Shown one piece after another: positions 21,001 to 32,100 of a stretch of 64,000 bases of DNA. Below the pieces are notes generated by a model that was not told where the DNA came from, ran no database searches, and saw nothing but the letters and a program-made list of their open reading frames with translations. The stretch comes from Manihot esculenta (Eukaryota > Streptophyta > Magnoliopsida > Malpighiales > Euphorbiaceae), in contig NC_035163.2 of NCBI RefSeq assembly GCF_001659605.2, forward strand, positions 33,134,158 through 33,198,157, in the 5' to 3' direction. Within the stretch, counting starts at the first letter, position 1. The number at the start of each line of letters is the position of its first letter. A program made the translations under genes and the position numbers.

Positions 21001-23087
21001 ACTGAACTAGGGTCCCTAACCTGACTGTCTAGCTCTCTCACATGAGCTAGATATCCCTGACATCCCCTCCTGAGCAACCTACGAGCCTGTAGGGCTGATA
21101 TCAGACCTCTAGGCGTGCCCCTCCTGTCTCCTCTGAAGACAAACTCAGATCCATCCTCATCTCTGAACTTAACTACCTTGTCTCTGCAGTCCAAGGTAGC
21201 ACCATATGCAGATAGCCAATCCATCCCTAGAATGACGTCAAAATCTGTCAACTCTAGAACCACAAGGTCAGCTGGAAGGCATCTACCATCTATAAACACT
21301 GGACTATGTCGACAGACTGTCTCTGCCAACGATGGATCACACTTAGGGCCACTAACCCATAGGGGACACTCTAACCCAGACGTCATCAAACCCACTCTCT
21401 CTATGGCTCTGGGAGCAACAAAGGAATGCGAAGCACCAGGGTCTAACAAAGCATACACCTCAGAACACCCAATGAGGAGATTACCTGACACCACGGTGTT
21501 AGAAGTGTTTGCCTCCTGCTGTGTCATCGTGAAAATCCGCGCCGGAGCTGACGGACCTCCACCTCTGGGACCCGCAGATGAAGAGGCTGACCCTCTCCCT
21601 CTGCCTCTGCCCTGCGTCATCACTGAAACTGGTGGCTGTGGCATGCTAGCTGGAGCTGTCTGCTGGGATGGTGCCGTGAAGACTGCCTGAGGGCACTCAC
21701 GAGCCATGTGTCCCTCCTGGCCGCACCTGTAACATCCTGTAATCCCAAAACGACAAACTCCTCTGTGCGCCTTACCGCACCGACCACACACTGGAACCTC
21801 TGAGCCTGAACTCATGCCACTGCCTAATCCCAGACCTGCTTTAATCTTATTCCAGAACTTATTCTTCCTCGACTTCTGCGTGGAACCACTCCACTTCTTA
21901 CCACTGGAAGTTGCTGCACCCTGTGAAGAGGGATCTGACTTACCCCTACCTGGGGTCTTAGAACCAGAAGACTGTGCCGGCTGCTGTTTCACTGTCCCCT
22001 GTATAATGGCACTAGCCTCCATCCTCCGTGCTAAATCCACCACGGTGTGGAAACTCTCCTTCTCGGCTGCATGGATCAAGGAGGAATACCTGGAATGCAG
22101 TTTCATAGCATACCTCCTAGCCTTTTTCTGTTCCGTATCATAGGCCTGTCCTGCATACCGCAGCAACTCCAGAAACCTGTCAGTAAACTCATCAATACTC
22201 ATATCCTCTGTCTGCTTGAGCTGCTCAAACTCTATCATCTTTAGCTCTTTCGAACTATCTGGAAATGCCCATCCGGCAAACTCATTCGCAAACTCCTCCC
22301 AAGACATGTTATCCAACCTAGGGTCCACATAGACGCCAAACCATTCCTTCGCCTTCTTACATTTTAAAGTGAACCCTGCCATCTGAATGGCTCTGGTATC
22401 ATCTGCCCCTAGCTCATCTGCTATCATCTTGACTGCTTTAATGTACTCAAACGGATCATCTCCTGATTGGTACTTAGGAGCGTCTAACTTTAGGTAATCA
22501 GTCATCTTTACCTTGCTCCTCACAGATGGGCCAGGTTGAGGTGTTTGGATAACTGGGGCTTCTGGTTGTACCACTGGTGGTGGTGGGGGAGGTGCAGAAC
22601 TTTCTGGTGTAGAGTATGCTGGACTGGGGTAAAAAGGCGAGGGTGGATACATGGGATATGGTGGATATGGGGGGTAATACGGTGGATAAGGCATATATGT
22701 GGGATATGGGTGAAAACTCGGATAATCCGATGTACCTCCCATCGAATATCCTGGGCCCTGTGGGTAGGGCTGATAGTGGGGTGGATAACCATACCCCGAG
22801 GCCTGACCGCCTCCCTGTGATGATCCCACATCCTCCTCTGTAGTGCCAACACCTAACCCTCCATCCCTTCTTGGATCCACATCCATCTCTTCCCTTGTAT
22901 CACTAGATCTTCTTCTCTGTTCTGTCTCCCTCCTGCTTTCATCAAAAGACCTTCTAGGGTCCCTTGATGATCTTTCTCTGCCTGCCCTTTGGGACATAGC
23001 TCTTGGCAAAGCAGGGGGACGCCCTTCCATACCCTCATTCTCGGGCGGAGCTCCAGTCAATCTAGCTGATCGACGGGTTCCTCTCAT
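18099..23087 (-). CDS. B Gag-Pol polyprotein, 1,662 residues, intact
   Basis: I start at [10 protein letters not shown] (23087), conserved in A, C, D and E; 21 further in-frame codons lie upstream but run into the acceptor-like TTTTCAG. Approximate residues: proline/tyrosine-rich 100-190; capsid 195-365; knuckle-like C434-C437-H441-C445; canonical CCHC knuckle C452-C455-H460-C465; protease DPGAS 549-553; RT D821 and FIDD D885/D886; RNase H D1032, E1069, D1094, D1137; integrase HHCC H1249, H1256, C1286, C1289; catalytic D1319, D1380, E1416 (D-60-D-35-E); GPF near 1555; chromodomain about 1612-1662. Gag and Pol share one frame with no stop or shift between them, usual for plant chromoviruses. 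The protein should form particles, copy the RNA and integrate the DNA; chromodomains of this kind can steer integration to marked chromatin. All catalytic residues are present. Confidence 0.96.
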   Translation of the reverse strand: MRGTRRSARLTGAPPENEGMEGRPPALPRAMSQRAGRERSSRDPRRSFDESRRETEQRRRSSDTREEMDVDPRRDGGLGVGTTEEDVGSSQGGGQASGYGYPPHYQPYPQGPGYSMGGTSDYPSFHPYPTYMPYPPYYPPYPPYPMYPPSPFYPSPAYSTPESSAPPPPPPVVQPEAPVIQTPQPGPSVRSKVKMTDYLKLDAPKYQSGDDPFEYIKAVKMIADELGADDTRAIQMAGFTLKCKKAKEWFGVYVDPRLDNMSWEEFANEFAGWAFPDSSKELKMIEFEQLKQTEDMSIDEFTDRFLELLRYAGQAYDTEQKKARRYAMKLHSRYSSLIHAAEKESFHTVVDLARRMEASAIIQGTVKQQPAQSSGSKTPGRGKSDPSSQGAATSSGKKWSGSTQKSRKNKFWNKIKAGLGLGSGMSSGSEVPVCGRCGKAHRGVCRFGITGCYRCGQEGHMARECPQAVFTAPSQQTAPASMPQPPVSVMTQGRGRGRGSASSSAGPRGGGPSAPARIFTMTQQEANTSNTVVSGNLLIGCSEVYALLDPGASHSFVAPRAIERVGLMTSGLECPLWVSGPKCDPSLAETVCRHSPVFIDGRCLPADLVVLELTDFDVILGMDWLSAYGATLDCRDKVVKFRDEDGSEFVFRGDRRGTPRGLISALQARRLLRRGCQGYLAHVRELDSQVRDPSSVPVVREFPDVFPDELPGLPPDREIEFEIELVPGTRPISIPPYRMAPAELKELKEQLQELVDKGFIRPSTSPWGAPVLFVKKKDGSLRLCIDYRQLNKVTTKNKYPLPRIDDLFDQLAGAGCFSKIDLRSGYHQLRIREEDVPKTAFRTRYGHYEFLVMPFGLTNAPAAFMDLMNRVFREYLDHFVIVFIDDILVYSRNAEEHAHHLRIVLQTLREHGLYAKFSKCEFWLRSISFLGHVVSDQGIAVDPKMIEAVANWPRPTTVTEVKSFLGLAGYYRRFVQDFSKIAAPMTRLTRKNQRFTWSDQCEESFEELKRRLTSAPVLALPTSDEDFTVFCDASRVGLGCVLMQNDRVIAYASRQLKKHELNYPTHDLEMAAVIFALKMWRHYLYGVKCEIFTDHKSLQHILSQRELNLRQRRWVELLSDYDCRIQYHPGKANVVADALSRKSLGSLSHITAERRPVVKDFYRLVEEGLQLEVTGTGALIAQMRVTPVFLEQVAQKQHEDPVLVKIARTVQSGKSEEFRFDNQGILRYGHRLCVPDDISLKGDIMREAHNARYSIHPGATKMYQDLKKVYWWPAMKREVAQFVSACEICQRVKLEHQKPAGMLNPLPIPEWKWENIAMDFVVGLPATSNRLDSIWVIVDRLTKSAHFIPVRSGYSVDKLAQVYLEEVVRLHGAPVSIVSDRGPQFTSRFWRSLQEAMGTRLDFSTAFHPQTDGQSERTIQTIEDMLRMCVLDFGGSWRQHLPLVEFAYNNSHHASIGMAPYEALYGRKCRSPVCWEEVGERSLAGPELVEITNRVVPIIRERLKTAVSRQKSYADVRRKHIEFEEGDLVLLKVPPMKGVVRFGRKGKLAPRYIGPFEIVQKVGNVSYKLDLPMSMERIHPVFHVSMLRKFVSDPSKVLSEPDVEILGDLTYVEQPVRIIDTQIRKLRNKEIPMVKVLWNHHNIEECTWETRESMLQQYPHLF

Positions 23088-23358
23088 CTTAGCTTCTGAA
23101 AACATAACAAGAACTTTAGCATCATAGGATCCATGTAACAACATGAACACTCAACTCATAGCATAACATATCATAGCATATCATTAAATGCACATGCATA
23201 AAATCATGGCATTACACATCAAGACAGGACTCAACATCCTATCCTAGTGGACATGATCTGCCTATTGTGCTTGCCCTCTAAAATAACCTCTTTCCGATGT
23301 GAGATATCTCTAATCCCTGAGCATCTTAGCTCAGCACACCGTACTCTCGAGGCCCTAT

Positions 23359-23370
23359 GCTCTGATACCA
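23359..23370 (-). promoter_or_regulatory. B primer-binding site (tRNA-iMet)
   Basis: The plus strand reads GCTCTGATACCA (minus strand TGGTATCAGAGC), three bases from the 5' LTR edge at 23374. Confidence 0.93.
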
Positions 23371-23927
23371 ATCTGTAACAGCCCGCTTACCGGACCATCA
23401 CCGGCACTAGGATCCAGATCGGCTTAAGGCCGCCGGGACCCGTAGTAAGCCTACTGTCAACTCTGTGTACCTGATAAAACCCATACATGATCATACTTAA
23501 GCTTAAAACTGTTACTTACTCTTCTTTTTTTTTTTTTTCTTTGCTTGACTATCTTTTCTTTTCTTGAAACTTTTCTCATCAACTAAGCCTGGACTATGCA
23601 TGCTCTGTCTGTATGCACTCGAAGAGTGATTACCTGCTATGGTACCATACAGTAACTACAGAGATAGAAAGACTACCATGCACCAAACCTAGCGCATCAT
23701 AACAACATTATCTCAATCATAAAATGATCATGTGCAAAGGGATAAACATACACTAGGGCCAAGCACAATTCTATAACTCAATACATAACTTGCTATTACA
23801 TCATTTCTATACATTACATAAACTCTGTACTGTACATCATTATCATGTCCACTATTCTATACTATTACATATGCCTTTTACCCTTGCTTTCTCTTTCTCT
23901 TTCTCTTCTCTGAGGCCCTGAAAAAAT

Positions 23928-24383
23928 GGGGTTAGGGAGAGGGATGAGCTGCTAAAGCCCAGTGAGCGGAATCTATAAAAACATCACATTTAAAACATGC
24001 TATCATATGATGCATCACTGCACAAACATTTCACATCTCGGATTGGACATGATCCCAAAACTCCCTCTGTCAGTGCCCGGCCCCCAAAGGAGCTCACACA
24101 GGTCTTTCACTAACTACTCATGGTGCCCGACCCTATAAGGGCTCTCACAGGACTCATCCAAGGTAAATGCCCGGCCCCAAAGGAGCTCACATAGGACAAA
24201 CAATAAAGACAGACTTATGGGCTATTGAGATCGCCTCGGTCCAATCCACATATACAAGTAATAATGCAATGCATCAACTTGATGAATACTAATGCAAAGC
24301 ATCCTACATACACATGGCATAATGATGCATGAATCATGCTAAAACAGTTCTTAACTTTTAAAATAAAGTTCTGTTCCACTCAC
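23928..24383 (-). other. Predicted intron inside B 5' LTR leader
   Basis: On the minus strand AGAG/GTGAGT begins the intron at 24383. CCCTAACC followed by a T tract and TTTTTTCAG ends it at 23928, 456 nt in all. A second acceptor-like TGTTTTCAG ends at 23096, eight bases before the gag ATG; using it would remove the primer site from the message. This is inference from conserved signals. Confidence 0.4.
24073..24195 (-). repeat. B LTR imperfect repeats, three copies
   Basis: Three related units of about 28-30 bp (24073-24102, 24123-24151, 24168-24195) share TGCCCGGCC or TGCCCGACC and AGCTCACA or GCTCTCACA with AGG at the end. They occupy the LTR position of the armed repeats in A, C, D and E, but inverted arms are weak here. 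Matching units lie in the other LTR near 16416-16538. Confidence 0.65.
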
Positions 24384-25353
24384 CTCTGACAACTGCTGAG
24401 CAGTCTCTGTAACTCTAACTCTGTGGGCCTCCTTGGTCTCTCGGGTCCGTTCCTACACAGGTGTACTCAAATGAGGACCAAACTTACTTAAACATAACTC
24501 TTAATATCTCCCCAAAACCCCTCTAAAACATCATAGGCATGCATGGAAAAATGGGCAAAAGAAGGCTGGACTGGGCACTTTCGGCGGCTGGTTCGGCGGC
24601 CGAAACCTCCCTCCAGAGACGAAACTCATGCATGTTCGGCGGCACCTTCGGCGGCCGAAAGCCTCGTCCAAAGACGAAACTCATGCACTTTCGGCGGCCG
24701 AACTCCCTCTTTCGGCGGCCGAAAGTCCCTTTCTCACCCAAAAGCCTAGCTTTCGGGGGCAAGGTTTGGCAGCCGAAACTGCCTCCACAAGGGGTTCAGC
24801 GGCCGAACCTTGCTTCGGCGGCCGAACCTGGATTCTCCAGAAAGGCAGAATCCGAGCACAACTCATGCTCTCAGCCTCCAAAATCCTATCAAACACCCAT
24901 AACATGCATACCAACACTTCTCAACGCACAAAGAACATAACTCATGCATCTAGAGGCCTAAAAACTAGCTCAAGCCTCAAAAACAACAACAAAACTCATA
25001 GAAACTCATATGATCAACATATGCTCAAACTCATGTTTATACCCCCAAAACATGCCCTAAAACTCTCTACAACTCTTAAAACTTGCTTTAAACATAAGGG
25101 GAGGTGAGGATCCATGCTTACCTCTTGAAGACCTAGAGGATTGATGATCCAAGCTTGGAGATGGGGGAAAACTCAATCAAAATCTCCAAGTGCTCAACTT
25201 TGCTTCCTTTTGCTCAAAACTCTAAAACAAAACTCATATCAAGTTAAAACATGCAAGATTTGAGGAAAACATGAGAAATCACACCAAGGAGAGCTTGAAC
25301 CTACCTTTGACCCAAAAACAGAGTGTGTACCACTCAAGTCTCGGGCAAAGGGG

Positions 25354-25361
25354 CTTTTGTA
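25354..25361 (-). promoter_or_regulatory. B 5' LTR TATA-like box (TACAAAAG)
   Basis: TACAAAAG on the minus strand replaces the TATAAAAG of A and D at the same distance from the upstream motif array. It is a one-base variant of a TATA box. Confidence 0.5.
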
Positions 25362-25655
25362 GTGGCCAACCGACTCTTCCTTCGGCGGCCTAACGTGCAT
25401 GCGAAACCATGCAACTTTCGGCGGCCGAACTTCACCTTCGGCGGCCGAACCTGGCTTTTGTCCCCTTGGCCTTTTCATTTCAAAACTCAATTTTCTTAAC
25501 TCAAAACATGCAAACATGATAAAAACACTTAAAAACATCTTAAAAACCTTTCTTATACCCTTAGGGCAAGCTCCGACATCCTCGAATCCCGACTTCCAAC
25601 GGAAAATCCGCCGGAACGTAGGAATTCCGATACCGGGGTCTAGCCGGGTATTACA

Positions 25656-25660
25656 CTCGA
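25656..25660. repeat. Target-site duplication of B, right copy
   Basis: CTCGA follows the outer end of B and matches 15707-15711. Confidence 0.93.
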
Positions 25661-25710
25661 ATTCCACCGGACGGTAAGAATTCCGATGCCTGATCGAGCC
25701 GGGTATTACA
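25661..25710 (-). repeat. P 5' LTR, outer 50 bp
   Basis: This fragment completes the P LTR interrupted by B and ends GGGTATTACA at 25710. It differs from 1332-1381 at two bases. The next bases, CATAC, are probably one half of P's own target duplication; the other half is left of the window. Confidence 0.9.
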
Positions 25711-26440
25711 CATACATTGGGCATAAAACCCACATAAATCCTAACATACATATCTACCCATACTCTACCATTAAAACCTTTATAAAACTTCAAAAGACAC
25801 TAGGAAAGCAAAGATCTATACTTACCTCTTGAAGATCGAGGGTTGCGTGATCTCTAACTCGGAGGTGTGGAGAATCCAAGCCCCAAAAGCTCCAAGCTCC
25901 CAAACTTCGATCTAAGCTTTAAAACTTCAAAACGAGGGTAGATCTCATGAAAACTTTGAGGGATGGGTAGAAAAAGCATAAAAACGACCAAAGGAGCACA
26001 AGAACTCACCTGAGCTCGAGAATGGGGAGAAAACTCGCCCATTTCCGATCTGAGGGCCCTTTATAGGTGGCCTGGTCAGAGACCTTCGGCAGCCTAACGT
26101 GCCCCCTAAACTCATGCATGTTCGGCGGCCGAACTTGAGGTTCGGCGGCCGAACCTTGGCTCGTTTAAACAAAGCTTTCGGAGGCCAAAGGCGCTCCCGA
26201 AGCCTTTCCATGTTCGGCGGCCGAACTTCACTTTCGGCGGCCGAACCTGGCAAACGCCTCCTTGGTCTTTTCTTTTCAAAACTCAATTCTTTTTCATTTA
26301 AAACCATGAAATCAGTAAAAACCTTTTAGAAAACACATTTTACCCCTTTAAAAGCCTCAGCATCTCCAGAATTCCAGATTCCAACGGAGATTCTGCCGGA
26401 AGGTAGGGATTCCGATGCCGGAATCTAGCCGGGTATTACA
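25711..26440 (-). repeat. Q 3' LTR, outer part
   Basis: This matches 38932-39642 in Q's other LTR with about 2% substitutions and a 20-bp difference inside the motif array (two adjacent motifs here, one there). P was inserted at its left edge. A TATA box (CTATAAAGG on the minus strand) lies near 26062-26070. It ends GGGTATTACA. Confidence 0.9.
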
Positions 26441-26478
26441 TTCTTCCCCCCTTTAAGAACATTCGTCCCCGAATATTC
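26441..26478 (-). promoter_or_regulatory. Q polypurine tract and hairpin
   Basis: The C-rich plus-strand tract 26441-26453 is the polypurine tract on the minus strand. The hairpin at 26457-26478 has arms GAACATTCG and CGAATATTC, one base short of a perfect pair. Confidence 0.82.
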
Positions 26479-26841
26479 CACAAACAAACAGGCATTCACA
26501 AATCATAACATCAAGCAAGCAAACAAGCAAGCAAACCTAAAAACCTCTCTCCTAAAAGAGAGACACACGGGTACTGCTGGAGTAAGAACTCCCGGGTCTT
26601 CCAAGCACACCTTATCCCAAAAGAAACACCTTAGCAATACCCAACCTTCTCCTAAACTCCACTGGCTTCCGCTGCGCTTCTCTGATCCTTTCCCTTCTCT
26701 CTTCATCTTTACTAACAGGCTCCTTCTCACAGCTAACCCAAAACTAACTCTAACTCTCACAGGTAGTACCCGAATTTCAGATCTATCTTGGAAAACAACC
26801 AGCTCCTACTAGCTGTCCCAATAGATCATCCATCCTGCATG

Positions 26842-26846
26842 GGAAT
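26842..26846. repeat. Target-site duplication of C, left copy
   Basis: GGAAT precedes the TG of C and is repeated at 35220-35224. Confidence 0.93.
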
Positions 26847-27990
26847 TGTAATACCCGGCTAGAATCCGGCACCGGAATTTCTGTTGTCTGGTGGAATCCG
26901 GGGTGTTGGGATTCTATATAAGGGTAAGCGTTATATTTTCTACGTGTTATGATGTGTTTTATGGTTTATAGTTCGATAGTTTTGAGTTGAAATGACCTAA
27001 GGCAGTTGAGCCAAGTTCGGCCGCCGAAGGTAAGTTCGGCCGCCGAAAGTGTTCGGCTTCCAAAGGTAAGTTCGGCCCCCGAATGTTGCATGGTTTTGCA
27101 TGCGATTGAGCAGCCGAAACTGAGTTGGCCAGCCAGCTTTTGGGCATCCTTAGTCAGCATTTTGGACAGGTGTTATGTCCAACTTGTTGCCAGAAGCTTG
27201 GCCACGTCTCTCCTGGTTTATTTGCTGAGGTTAAGCAGCTCATGCAGAGTGTGTTGATAGTTCACACGGTGATGAAGCACAAAACTAAGTTTGTGAGAGT
27301 TTGAGAGTTTGAGGAGAGTTGGTCCGTTTTCCTTAGTTCAGAGTGTTCAGCTTCTTGTTACAGGAGGTAAGTAATGCTCTTGAACCTGTTTATGTGTTTT
27401 CTGAAGGTTTTATGGAAGTTAAGGGAGAGAGATGCATGGTTAAGTGAGAAGTAGTGGTTTTGATGAGTTATGCATGTATACATGTTTTTGTGTTATGTTT
27501 GATTTGTTGTTTGGGGTTATTAGATAGTTTTGGACCCCTGTGATCATATACGTGAGTATATGTGTGTTGAGGAGTTGGTGTATATATGGTTTGAGTGGTT
27601 GAAGGGAAGGAGAAGATGGTTTGCCGTTGAAGCTGAGTTCTGGATGAACTCAGGTTCGGCAGCCGAAGGTTCATTCGGCCGCCGAACCTCTTGCATGGTG
27701 GCTTGGCTGCCGCAGCCTGTTTTGCATTTTCGTCTCTGGAGAGGACATTCGGCCGCCGAACCTGCCGCCGAAAGTGTCCTGTCCAGCTTTCTTGTGCATG
27801 CTTTGCATGGATAGTTGAGTGAGTTTAAGGGGATTCTTGGGGAAGTTTAAGAGAGTTATTTCTACGCTTGTTTGGTCCCTCATTTGAGTCCATCTGTATA
27901 GGTACAGACCAGAGGAACCAGAGAGAGCAGCAGTGAGTACTGCTCCAGAGGTTCAGAGCCTGCAGAGTCAGTCAGTCCAGATAGCCAGAA

Positions 27991-28505
27991 GTGAGTGGAA
28001 CTAAACTTATGACTTTTAATTGAACCACAAACTGCTTTTAGCATATCTCATGCATCATGTTTATGCCATAGGTTGATTGCATTAGTATTCACGAATATGT
28101 TGCATTGCATCGTTATTTGGTGATGTGAGTGAATGCTGAATGATCCAATAGTCTCAGACAGGAAGTCCAGGAGCCTTTGACTACGCCCTGGCAGGTATAG
28201 CAAAGTCTAGGAGCCTTTGACTACGCCCTGGCAGGTATAGCAAAGTCCAGGAGCCTTTGACTACGCCCTGGCAATGGTAAGTACAGAGGTGTTATATACA
28301 CATATACATATATGACAGGAAGACCAGGTGCTCGATTCTACGCCCTGGCACAGAGTTACTGGGACTATGTGGTGACAGGTTTACTCTTGATGTGGCTTGT
28401 CTGTGATATGGTGCATGTCATGAGATCATATTTTACTGAGATGTTTTACTGTTCTACTCACTGGGCTATAGAGCTCATCCCACTCCCTTAACCCCAGTTT
28501 TGCAG
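27991..28505 (+). other. Predicted intron inside C 5' LTR leader
   Basis: GTGAGTGG at 27991 and CTTAACCCCAGTTTTGCAG ending 28505 occupy the positions of the conserved donor and acceptor in the other LTRs. The base before the donor is A rather than G, so this copy is weaker. A gag-proximal acceptor-like TGTGTTTCCAG ends at 29161. Confidence 0.35.
28167..28348 (+). repeat. C LTR hairpin-armed 25-bp repeats, four copies
   Basis: Units at 28167-28191, 28207-28231, 28247-28271 and 28324-28348 start CCAGG (CTAGG in the second) and end CCTGG, perfect inverted arms. The first three share GAGCCTTTGACTACG and repeat every 40 bp; the fourth has a different core. Confidence 0.85.
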
Positions 28506-28950
28506 GTTCAGTGTACAGTATACAGGGACAGTCCAGCAGAGTATAGAAAAAGTAAAGAGATCTGTAATAGCTTAGAGTGGACATGTAATATTAAAGAGAT
28601 GTAACAGTTGTTGCTTGACCTAGTAATGTATGTGTTGTACATGATCTGTATATGTATATATGTTTTCCTGTATGTGAAAACCAGGCTTAACAGGTATGAG
28701 TTAACCCATCTAGAGCAAGCTCTAGTCAGGGATACAGAGTACAGAGTACATGAGTACAGACTACAGAGATAGTGCATGCACAGGTTAAGCCTTGGTTCAG
28801 AAAAGAGTTTTATTTGCACAGAAAATGTATGATCATGTATGAGGTGTACAGGTACACAGAGAGTATAGCAGGCTTGCTACGGGTTCTGGCTGCCTTAAGC
28901 CGACCTGAATCCTAGCGCCGGTGACGGTCCATTTTGGGGTCGTTACAGAT

Positions 28951-28962
28951 TGGTATCAGAGC
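28951..28962 (+). promoter_or_regulatory. C primer-binding site (tRNA-iMet)
   Basis: TGGTATCAGAGC, three bases after the 5' LTR end. Confidence 0.93.
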
Positions 28963-29168
28963 CCTAGGTTCACATGATCGGACCTATAGAGACAGTGTTG
29001 GGCTCAGACAGGTTAGAAGTGGTCAAGCACAATAGGCAATCATGTCCACTAGGATAGGGTCTTGAGTCCTATCTGCTATGATATGCCATGAGTGTTGTAT
29101 GTGTATGATTGATATGTGATATTTATGTGTTAAAGTGGTATGTTATATGTTGTGTTTCCAGAGTAAAG

Positions 29169-32100
29169 ATGCGAGGAACTCGTCGATCAGCTCGATTGAC
29201 TGGAGTCCCACCAGAGAATGAGAGACCAGCTGCTCGTCCTCCTGCATTGCCAAGGGCAAGGTCTCAGAGATCTAGCAGGGAAGGTACGTCAATAGACCCT
29301 AGAAGGTCTGTCAACGAGAGCAGAAGAGGAACAGGTAGGGGAGGAAGATCAGAGGAAAGGAGGGAAGCTATGGAGATTGATCAGTCTAGAGATGACAGCA
29401 TGGGTATAGGCAGTTTTGAGGAAGGTATGGGAGAGTCGCAGGGAGGTGCTCAGACCTCAGGTTTTGGCTATCCAGAGTATCCGATGGGAGGTATGTCGGA
29501 GTACTCGAGTTTTGTGCCATATCCTCCTTATATGCCTTATATGCCTTATCCTTACTATCCACCATATCCTATGTATCCCTCTTCCCCTACCCATCCAAGT
29601 GCAGCACACCTAGAGCCAAATGAACCAGTACTATCACCAGAACCAGTAGCCCCTGTTGTTGACAGACATGAACCTAGCTCATCTGGAGGTAAAGTCCAAA
29701 TGACGGAGTACTTGAAATTGGATGCTCCTAAATACAACACGGGAGATGATCCATTTGATTACCTCAGAGCAGTTAGGATGATAACCAGTGAATTGGGAGC
29801 AGATGATAGGAGAGCCATTGAGATGGCAGGTTTCACATTAAAATGCAAGAAAGCCAGAGAATGGTTTAAGAATTATGTGGAGCCTAGAATGGACAGCATG
29901 TCATGGGGAGAGTTCGCCAATGAGTTTGTAGGGTGGGCTTTTCCTGACAGTTTGAGGGAGATGAAAGTAATTGAATTTGAACAGTTGAGACAGACAGATG
30001 AGATGAGTGTTGATGAATTCACAGATAAGTTCCTGGATCTGCTTCAGTACGTGGGTCAAGCCTATGATACTGATCAGAAGAAAGCAAGGAGATATACTAT
30101 GAGACTGCATCCCAGGTATGCTTCCTTGATTCTTCCAGCAGAAAAGGAGAGTTTCCATACCATAGTAGACGCAGCAAGGAAAATGGAAGCTAGTGCCAAT
30201 ATTCAGAAACAGTCAAAGGCATAGGCTTCGGGTTCTAAAGCCCCCACACCAAGCAGTAAAAGATGGGATAGAGCAAAAGGAACAAAGAGTAAGTTCTGGA
30301 GTAAAGTCAAGTCAGGTCTGGGAATAGGTAGTGGCTCAAGCTCTGGCACAGCTCCAGTCTGCAGACGATGCGGAAAACCACATGGAGGAGTTTGTCGGTT
30401 GGGATCTACAGCTTGTTTTCGATGTGGACAGGAAGGGCATATTGCTCGGGATTGTCCGCAGATGACTTTTGCACCATCCCAGCAGATGAGTTCAGGCAGT
30501 GTGGTACAGCCAGTTGTACGGCCAGCAGCTCCAGTCATGCCTCAGACTAGTGGCAGAGGTAGAGGGAGAGGGGTAGCCTCTACTTCAGTAGCAGGTTCCC
30601 GAGGTGGAAATCCGGTAGCCCCAGCACGGATTTTCACAGTGACACAGGAGGAGGCTAACACGTCGAACACAGTGGTGTCAGGTAATCTCATCATTGGGTG
30701 TTCAGATGTGTATGCTTTGATGGACCCCGGTGCTTCTCATTCCTTTATTGCTTCGAGAGCCATAGAGCGATTGGGTTTGATCAGTTCTGAGTTAGAGTAT
30801 CCTCTCTGGGTCAGTGGACCTAGATGTGACCCATCAGTGGCAGTGTCAGTCTGTCGTTTCAGTCCAGTGTTTATCGAGGGTAGATACCTTCCAGCTGACC
30901 TTGTGGTTCTAGATTTGACAGATTTTGATGTCATTCTAGGGATGGATTGGTTATCTACATATAGTGCTACGTTGGACTGTCAAGAGAAGCTAGTGAGTCT
31001 CAGAGACCAGGATGGGTCAGAGTGTGTCTTCAGAGGAGACATGAGAGGTACACCCAGAGGTCTGATTTCAGCCCTTCAGGCTCGTCGTTTGCTTAGGAGG
31101 GGTTGTCAGGGGTTTCTAGCTCATGTGAGAGAGCTAGACAGTCAGGTGAGGGAACCAGCCACAGTACCAGTAGTCCGAGAGTTTCTCGATGTGTTCCCAG
31201 ACGATTTGCCAGGACTACCACCTGATAGGGAGATAGGGTTTGAAATTGAATTACTGCTAGGTACCAGACCTATCTCTATTCCTCCCTACAGGATGGCGCC
31301 AGCTGAGTTAATAGAGTTGAAAGAACAGTTGCAGGACTTGGTAGAGAAGGGTTTCATCCGCCCTAGTACCTCACCTTGGGGTGCTCCAGTGCTTTTTGTC
31401 AGAAAGAAGGATGGATCCCTTAGACTTTGTATCGACTACAGACAGTTGAACAAGGTCACTATCAAGAATAGGTATCCCTTACCTCGGATTGATGATCTAT
31501 TTGACCAGCTAGCTGGAGCAGGTTGTTTCTCGAAAATAGATCTGAGATCTGGGTATCATCAGCTGAGAGTCAGAGAGGCAGATGTGCCTAAGACAGCTTT
31601 CCGGACCAGATATGGGCATTATGAGTTCTTAGTGATGCCGTTCGGGTTGACTAACGCCCCTGCAGCATTTATGGATCTCATGAACAGGGTATTCAGTGAG
31701 TTTCTGGATCACTTTGTCATTGTGTTTATCGATGATATCTTAGTGTATTCCAGAGATACAGAGGAGCATGCCCAGCATCTGAGGATCGTTTTGCAGACAC
31801 TGAGAGAGCATGGTTTGTATGCCAAGTTCTCGAAGTGTGAGTTTTGGTTACGGAGCATTGCCTTCTTGGGACATGTGGTATCAGCAGAGGGTATTGAGGT
31901 AGACCCCAAGAAGATAGAGGCTGTAGCTAACTGGCCCAGACCCACGACAGTGACTGAGATTAAAAGCTTTCTGGGACTGGCAGGTTACTACAGGAGGTTC
32001 GTTCAGAACTTCTCAAAGATAGCAGCTCCTATGACCACATTAACTCAGAAGAACCAGAAGTTTATCTGGTCAGACCAGTGTGAAGAGAGCTTTGAGGAGC

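Larger units (their letters stand above)
15712..25655 (-). mobile_element. Element B: intact chromovirus, likely autonomous
   Basis: B is 9,944 bp with LTRs of 2,281 and 2,282 bp, target duplication ctcga, initiator-Met primer site, polypurine tract and one uninterrupted gag-pol frame. I count three substitutions and one single-base indel between the LTRs (about 0.13%). At a commonly used plant rate of 1.3e-8 per site per year this is of the order of 50,000 years. It lies in the 5' LTR of P, 50 bp from that LTR's outer end. It is the only element in the window with every part needed to transpose. Confidence 0.96.
23374..25655 (-). repeat. B 5' LTR
   Basis: The right LTR of B, 2,282 bp, nearly identical to 15712-17992. 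It drives transcription leftward. The plus strand at 25354-25361 reads CTTTTGTA, giving TACAAAAG on the minus strand at the TATA position of related LTRs. Confidence 0.95.
26441..26846 (-). pseudogene. Q element 3' internal remnant with RT fragment
   Basis: The minus strand at about 26770-26846 still resembles RT from the [18 protein letters not shown] region to the first catalytic block. The stretch between there and the polypurine tract has no recognisable RNase H, integrase or chromodomain, so pol is truncated within RT. Element C interrupts it at 26846. Confidence 0.65.
26847..28947 (+). repeat. C 5' LTR
   Basis: TGTAATACCCGG to GGTCGTTACA. It has few 13-bp motif copies (near 27016, 27036 and 27655-27770). 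Where A has a TATA box the text is CAGCTTTTGGGC, so the promoter looks TATA-less. A donor-like GAG/GTAAGT lies at 27367 and a second GTGAGT at 27991. Confidence 0.94.

Noticed and set aside
23359..23370. Match to initiator tRNA-Met, possibly a tRNA gene
   Set aside because: Only the 12 bases complementary to the tRNA 3' end are present, always next to an LTR. These are primer-binding sites.
28508..28819. Minus-strand frame of about 100 residues in the C LTR, repeated at 34780-35091
   Set aside because: It lies within the LTR, has biased composition (Tyr, Leu, Ser from TA-rich text) and is duplicated only because the LTR is.
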